Shown: one piece after another, positions 60,609 to 64,000 of the stretch
Position numbering within the stretch: position 1 is the stretch's first letter
Layout: each line of letters opens with the position of its first letter
Origin: a virus
Virus record (IMG/VR): IMGVR_UViG_3300048672_000970
Location: 1-64,000 of that record
Direction: 5' to 3' (one strand)
Length of the DNA stretch: 64,000 bases
Program-made: the position numbers and the translations under genes
The notes under the pieces: model-generated
Told to the model about the DNA's origin: nothing
Database searches by the model: none
What the model saw: only the letters and a program-made list of their open reading frames with translations

Positions 60609-60903
60609 AACTTAACCTCAGCCCTTACAGGGCTTCAGTAGTCAGGCAGTTCTTTCGCACCTTGAGCCTACCGGCCACAAGCTGACTCACGCCACAGCCC
60701 GACTAAGCTTTTCTGTGAGCCAATCAACTAAGCAACCCACCCAAGCTCTTTCTGCTCAGTTCTTCAGCTCATTTGTAAAATACCCTTAGGTGACAAATAA
60801 GGAATTGACTTGTAAGGGGCTTAAACGGGCGTTAGGGCCGATTTCATCTGTTGGGCTACCTAGGTAGCTACCATCCCTTCTAATCGCTCTACGGCCCGTT
60901 TAA
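60609..60903 (-). ncRNA. Module B3: candidate structured RNA (or cruciform)
   Basis: Minus-strand module: long-range stem 60894-60903 with 60821-60830 (TTAAACGGGC/GCCCGTTTAA, 10 of 10); long stem 60694-60705 with 60639-60650 (one mismatch, one G-T); end hairpin 60620-60634 (AGCCCT-TAC-AGGGCT). Compared with A2 the middle stem has three compensating pair changes. Confidence 0.5.
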
Positions 60904-60943
60904 TCGATGACTAACATCTGTTTGTTAACCTATCTGTACTCAT

Positions 60944-61221
60944 AACCTAAGCCCAAAAAGGGCTTAGGTGGTTGGTTCTTCCGTCTCGCGTTTGAGCCTT
61001 CCGGCATCAAGCCGACTCGCTACAGAACCAACCAAGCTTTTCTGTGAGCTAACCAATCAAGCCCACCTACCAAGCTCTCTCCACTCATTTGAGAAATACC
61101 TATAGGTGACAAATAAGCGAATGTGGCTAGAACGCGTTTAACGGCCGTTACAGCCGTTTTCATCAATCAGGCTACATGGGTAGCCAACTGGTCTACGAAC
61201 GGGCTAACAGCCGTTAAACGA
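60944..61221 (-). ncRNA. Module B2: candidate structured RNA (or cruciform)
   Basis: Minus-strand module: outer stem 61210-61219 with 61136-61145 (10 of 10); long stem 61024-61034 with 60969-60979 (11 of 11, a sequence unlike A2 or B3); inner hairpin 60992-61010 with a GGAA loop in the minus-strand reading; end hairpin 60946-60968 (9 bp, five-base loop). Confidence 0.5.
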
Positions 61222-61290
61222 ATCAGTTGGAACCCAACACGCACAGCTAACTGAACTACGGAACCGGCTTTCTCTGATCGGAATCAACCA

Positions 61291-61324
61291 ACTGACTGAC
61301 TGACTGACTGACTGACTGACTGAC
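61291..61324 (+). repeat. Tetranucleotide repeat (ACTG)8.5 in module B1
   Basis: Thirty-four bases of uninterrupted ACTG, at the position equal to the (GGTT)6 repeat of module A1, between conserved flanks (GCCGGTAGG on one side and AGAGAAAG on the other, minus strand). Confidence 0.95.
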
Positions 61325-61486
61325 CTACCGGCTTTTTCTATCCAATTCCAGTGAAACTGCTTTAGGTGACAAATAAGGAAATACCTCTAGAACACGTTTA
61401 ACGGCCGTTACAGCCGATTTCACTCTTTAGGCTACCCATGCACCAACCCACTCATCAAATCGCCTACAGCTCGATTTAAGCCCGAG

Positions 61487-61492
61487 TAAATA
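61487..61492 (+). promoter_or_regulatory. Late-promoter-like box (AGTAAATA)
   Basis: AGTAAATA ends 7 bases before the ATG at 61500. If it is the promoter, the transcript would start close to that ATG, so translation may begin at the ATG at 61512. Confidence 0.35.
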
Positions 61493-61499
61493 CGGTTTT

Positions 61500-61943
61500 A
61501 TGACCCTTCCCATGAGACTGTTCTTCATCATCCTTTCATTTCTCTGTTCATCCACATATGCTGATACATTGGGCATCCATGCATGGTCACATCACACGCC
61601 ATCCAACTCCAATCAGAACAATGCCAATTTCGGGTTGTATTGGCAAACAGGGCAGTATGAGATTGGATATTACAAAAATACGTTAAGAAGGAATTCGTTC
61701 TATGCTGGGTACAGATATCAGTATCAAGGAATTGATTTCATCGTTGGGGGCATCACTGGCTACAAACGTGAACATTGCCAGTGTGAGATAGATGGGTTTT
61801 CGCCGTGGGTCATCTCACCAATCATCGTCCCCTCAAAGGTATTCACCTTTCAAAATTTTTCAATGCGGGTGTCCGTAGTGCCCAACTTTTCGCCGTTCTC
61901 GCCAATAGGAGTTATTCACTCGTCAATAGAAATTCCGTTTTGA
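61500..61943 (+). CDS. Secreted, possibly outer-membrane beta-barrel protein (147 aa)
   Basis: MTLPMRLFFIILSFLCSSTYA is a signal peptide with cleavage after TYA. The mature part alternates polar and hydrophobic residues (NFGLYWQTGQYEIGYYKN, SFYAGYRYQYQGIDFIVGG) and ends VIHSSIEIPF, with a terminal Phe, typical of small outer-membrane barrels. Length suits an eight-stranded barrel. The start may be at 61512 (MRLFFIIL). No Shine-Dalgarno is clear. A superinfection-exclusion or surface-modifying role is possible but not shown. Confidence 0.6.
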   Translation: MTLPMRLFFIILSFLCSSTYADTLGIHAWSHHTPSNSNQNNANFGLYWQTGQYEIGYYKNTLRRNSFYAGYRYQYQGIDFIVGGITGYKREHCQCEIDGFSPWVISPIIVPSKVFTFQNFSMRVSVVPNFSPFSPIGVIHSSIEIPF

Positions 61944-61984
61944 TGTGTGGTATCATTACATCTTAAAGAGAAAAAGGATATCAA

Positions 61985-62419
61985 ATGAATGCTTATGTCA
62001 AAACCGTCCCGCACATTGCTGCCCGCATCAAAGCAGGCGCATCTGCTTATGAAGTCAGGGAAGAATTTTTACCTGAAGCACTGGACATGTATCGTGAGGA
62101 ATATACGCGCGTCATCCTGAAAGGTTATGATGGACTGTGTGCCGCCTATAAGCAACTGTGCATCAGTGAAGGCGATGTTTTTTCATCCGAAGATTTTGTC
62201 AAGTATCTACTGGTCACTTATAACGTCTGCCCGAAAGTGTTCAAGGATATGATTCACGAAGACGAGACTTTTGCCAAGCATAAGAAGCTGATTGACCGAG
62301 TGTTGAGCAAGTATTCAGTTCAATTACTGGACGATGGCATTTATGAAAATCGCATGGACATGTTCTGGCTGCAGCGTCAAGTGCAGATGATACGCGCCGT
62401 TTTTAACGTCCATACGTAA
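61985..62419 (+). CDS. Hypothetical protein (144 aa)
   Basis: MNAYVKTVPHIAARIKAGAS with AAAAGGATATC before the ATG. A helical, charged protein with several aromatic residues near the end (MDMFWLQRQVQMIRAVF). No motif recognised. Confidence 0.6.
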   Translation: MNAYVKTVPHIAARIKAGASAYEVREEFLPEALDMYREEYTRVILKGYDGLCAAYKQLCISEGDVFSSEDFVKYLLVTYNVCPKVFKDMIHEDETFAKHKKLIDRVLSKYSVQLLDDGIYENRMDMFWLQRQVQMIRAVFNVHT

Positions 62420-62435
62420 CCGAATGTAACAGTGG

Positions 62436-62464
62436 TTGACGAGGGTTGTTGATAGGTTCACAAT
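62436..62464 (+). promoter_or_regulatory. Sigma70-like promoter
   Basis: TTGACG (62436-62441), 17-base spacer, CACAAT (62459-62464); 32 bases before the ATG of the 62497 gene. Confidence 0.45.
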
Positions 62465-62496
62465 TCATTCCATCGACACCCACCCGGTAATTTCAA

Positions 62497-62892
62497 ATGC
62501 AAATCGAACTTGCATCCCTCGTTAGCTTTTGCAATCCCGTTTTCCTTTACGTTGAGGCCGGCAATCTTGAAACCCTTCGGGAAAGAGTTGCTGAAGCAAA
62601 TTCATCCGAAGGCGCCATTCCTTATTCTGCAATGGTGCCTATTCAAAAACATGAACAATATAACCATTTCGCCCGCATCAAATGGCTGATGGAAAATGGG
62701 TGGCAAGAACCCATTTCAATTGAGGTTGGTATTCCTAGTCTGGGGTTCGTTCCGGAATGGATGATTGACGATGGGAATCATCGAACAGCCGCAGCCATGC
62801 TGATGGGCCGGGAAACGATTGAAGTTGAGTTCAGCGGGTCAGTAGCCTATTTTGAAGAATTGTTCAAGCCAGAAAAAAGTAACATCGGTTGA
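62497..62892 (+). CDS. ParB-like nuclease-fold protein (131 aa)
   Basis: WMIDDGNHRTAAAMLMGRETIEVEF is like the core of ParB/sulfiredoxin domains (D-G-x-H-R-x-x-A-A), preceded by a strand ISIEVGIPS. ParB-fold proteins in phages act as DNA-binding or nuclease proteins. The domain is nearly all there is; no HTH follows. Its role is unknown. A sigma70-like promoter lies upstream. Confidence 0.65.
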   Translation: MQIELASLVSFCNPVFLYVEAGNLETLRERVAEANSSEGAIPYSAMVPIQKHEQYNHFARIKWLMENGWQEPISIEVGIPSLGFVPEWMIDDGNHRTAAAMLMGRETIEVEFSGSVAYFEELFKPEKSNIG

Positions 62893-62924
62893 CAGAATTT
62901 GGGATGGACGTTAAAATCCATCCC
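62889..62924 (+). promoter_or_regulatory. Sigma70 promoter with inverted repeat over the -10
   Basis: TTGACA (62889-62894), 17-base spacer, TAAAAT (62912-62917). GGGATGGA and TCCATCCC form an 8-bp inverted repeat around the -10 hexamer, a likely operator. Confidence 0.75.
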
Positions 62925-62947
62925 ATCAACTTACAGGAGAAATTGAA

Positions 62948-63400
62948 ATGTTTATTCCGATTGGTGAATCACGCACACTGCCGACATGTGGTGGTGGCTC
63001 TATTACCATTCGTCCCATTGCTGAAGTCGGTGGGTGTGTCGGGTGCGTTTTTAACAAATGCAATCGTGAAGATGGTCTGGAATGTACAAAAGCAGTCGTT
63101 CTGATTGGAGACGTGCCGCTCTGCAGCTCTGCTCATCCTCTACCCCTGCACCGCCGCACCGATTCGCAGTCGGTAATTTTTATTGAAACTGATGGTAGCG
63201 ACCCTAACAGTGGAAAAAAGTTTCGGGTGCAAGAGCATGTCCCCGACACCTACTTTTTTGTGTGGTTGGATGGTGAAGCCAAAACCTTTACTGGTAGTCG
63301 AGAACAATGCTATGAACGATACCAACAAATCTCGGCAGAAGGGAAGCAAATTCTTCATGAACTGACCAACATCACTTGGTTGTTTAGTAACAAAGGTTGA
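62948..63400 (+). CDS. Cys-rich hypothetical protein (150 aa)
   Basis: MFIPIGESRTLPTCGGGSIT. The N-terminal half has C-x2-C and further cysteines (GGCVGCVFNKCNRE, LECTKAV, PLCSS), likely a zinc-binding site; the C-terminal half is alpha/beta (TYFFVWLDGEAKTFTGS). AGGAG precedes the ATG. The 63458 gene encodes a protein with the same Cys pattern, so they are probably paralogues. Confidence 0.6.
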   Translation: MFIPIGESRTLPTCGGGSITIRPIAEVGGCVGCVFNKCNREDGLECTKAVVLIGDVPLCSSAHPLPLHRRTDSQSVIFIETDGSDPNSGKKFRVQEHVPDTYFFVWLDGEAKTFTGSREQCYERYQQISAEGKQILHELTNITWLFSNKG

Positions 63401-63426
63401 CAGAATTTGGGGGTGGACGATAAAAT
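63397..63426 (+). promoter_or_regulatory. Sigma70 promoter, near copy of the 62889 promoter
   Basis: TTGACA (63397-63402), 18-base spacer, TAAAAT (63421-63426), overlapping the stop of the upstream gene. The inverted repeat around the -10 is less perfect (GGTGGA...TCCATTCC). Confidence 0.7.
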
Positions 63427-63457
63427 CCATTCCATCAACTTTTATTTGGAGTGAAAC

Positions 63458-64000
63458 ATGATTGATTTAGCTATTGGTGAAATTGCAACGATGGTGTTGG
63501 ATGGGGAACAAATTACATACACCGCTCAACTAGCGGGTGTTGGTTGTGATGGTTGTCTTTTCACGAAGACAACCGCTGATGGCGGGATCGGATACGCTAG
63601 TGCCGCCGCTGAAACCAAATGTAAAACCCATGCCTGCGACCATCTTGCGCGGCCTGATGAACGGCCAGTGATTTTTGTTCGCACCACTCCAAAACAGGAA
63701 CAACTCATTTCAACCCAATCACCGACTCTGCTGGAAATTGTCCGCCGTATGATTGTAGGTGAAACTTCTGACACCATTGGCTATCAGATTCAATATGACC
63801 TGGGAAGTGAACCTCTTGTATTCACTAGCTGGGATATGGTGACATACCAAAATCAAATCATGGTTCACGCCATCAGCGGCAAAATCGACTCTGATTGGAA
63901 AGTTGTTCCTGTTAAGAAAACAATTTTCTATTTCAGCTATCAGCAAACACAGGATTCTGAACCGATTTTCTTTCACGGTTCAGAAAATGACTGCGTAGCC
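63458..64000 (+). CDS. Cys-containing paralogue, runs off right edge (at least 181 aa)
   Basis: The ATG at 63458 is preceded by TTTGGAGTGAAAC and opens a frame with no stop to the end of the window. MIDLAIGEIATMVLDGEQIT is followed by VGCDGCLFTKTT and TKCKTHACDHLA, a C-x2-C...C-x4-C pattern like that of the preceding gene. The rest is alpha/beta with aromatic residues. Both genes have near-identical promoters, which suggests tandem duplication and common control. Confidence 0.65.
   Translation, partial: MIDLAIGEIATMVLDGEQITYTAQLAGVGCDGCLFTKTTADGGIGYASAAAETKCKTHACDHLARPDERPVIFVRTTPKQEQLISTQSPTLLEIVRRMIVGETSDTIGYQIQYDLGSEPLVFTSWDMVTYQNQIMVHAISGKIDSDWKVVPVKKTIFYFSYQQTQDSEPIFFHGSENDCVA

Larger units (their letters stand above)
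60588..61486. other. Non-coding region B: inverted counterpart of region A
   Basis: No gene is seen in these 900 bases. On the minus strand three modules run leftwards (B1 about 61485-61258, B2 61221-60944, B3 60903-60609) in the same order as A1-A3. The invariant 15-mer TAGGTGACAAATAAG occurs on the plus strand at 60787-60801, 61103-61117 and 61363-61377. The two regions therefore point towards each other around the baseplate genes. Late-type promoters fire outwards from both ends. Confidence 0.75.

Overview
This 64 kb window is part of a large, T4-related tailed phage (myovirus) genome, probably of jumbo size, infecting a Gram-negative, probably proteobacterial, host. The evidence is a T4-type gp39/gp52 topoisomerase pair, a T4 Rnl1-like RNA ligase, PhoH, a long gp6-like baseplate wedge protein, a PAAR spike tip, several kilobases of modular tail-fibre genes, T4-late-like promoter boxes (core TAAATA) upstream of many genes, and dense coding with overlapping starts and stops. 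Shine-Dalgarno sequences are typically AAAGGA or GGAG. One tRNA gene (Lys, TTT, CCA encoded) is present.

Layout. Positions 1 to 51,779 are almost entirely minus strand: small hypothetical genes, a metallophosphoesterase, PhoH, a ClpP-like protease (1-7.4 kb); a lone plus-strand terminase-ATPase-like gene (7.5-8.1 kb); RNA ligase and a 14.6 kb tail-fibre operon (8.3-24 kb); ThyA, a J-domain protein and the topoisomerase genes (24.1-30.5 kb); a tellurite-resistance-type cluster with a TerF-like VWA protein, TerD, TelA and TerC (30.6-34.8 kb); small membrane, lipoprotein and GIY-YIG genes (34.8-39 kb); nucleotide and ATPase genes including an Fe-S XPD/DinG-like helicase (39.1-42.6 kb); a CRISPR array without cas genes (43.5-44.2 kb) with an A/T-rich leader; the tRNA; and a cluster encoding an Mrr-like nuclease, two partial DNA methyltransferases and an SF2 helicase (46-51 kb). 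From 52.8 to 60.6 kb lie baseplate genes, plus strand then minus strand. From 61.5 kb on, small plus-strand genes have sigma70-like promoters.

Two features stand out. (1) An orphan CRISPR array of 11 repeats of 28 nt and 10 spacers of 33-34 nt. The repeat is type I-F-like, the leader holds two matches to the IHF consensus, and the trailer-end repeat is degenerate. No cas gene lies in the window, so it would have to use Cas proteins from the host or from elsewhere in the phage. (2) Two non-coding regions of about 950 bp (51,780-52,776 and 60,557-61,499) flank the baseplate cassette as inverted copies. Each has three related modules. Four of the six modules keep the same set of hairpins with strongly compensating base changes, which indicates a selected nucleic-acid structure; I do not recognise it as a known RNA family.

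Start codons were chosen from Shine-Dalgarno position and coupling to upstream genes and may be wrong in places. Functions rest on motif reading only; no database search was possible.
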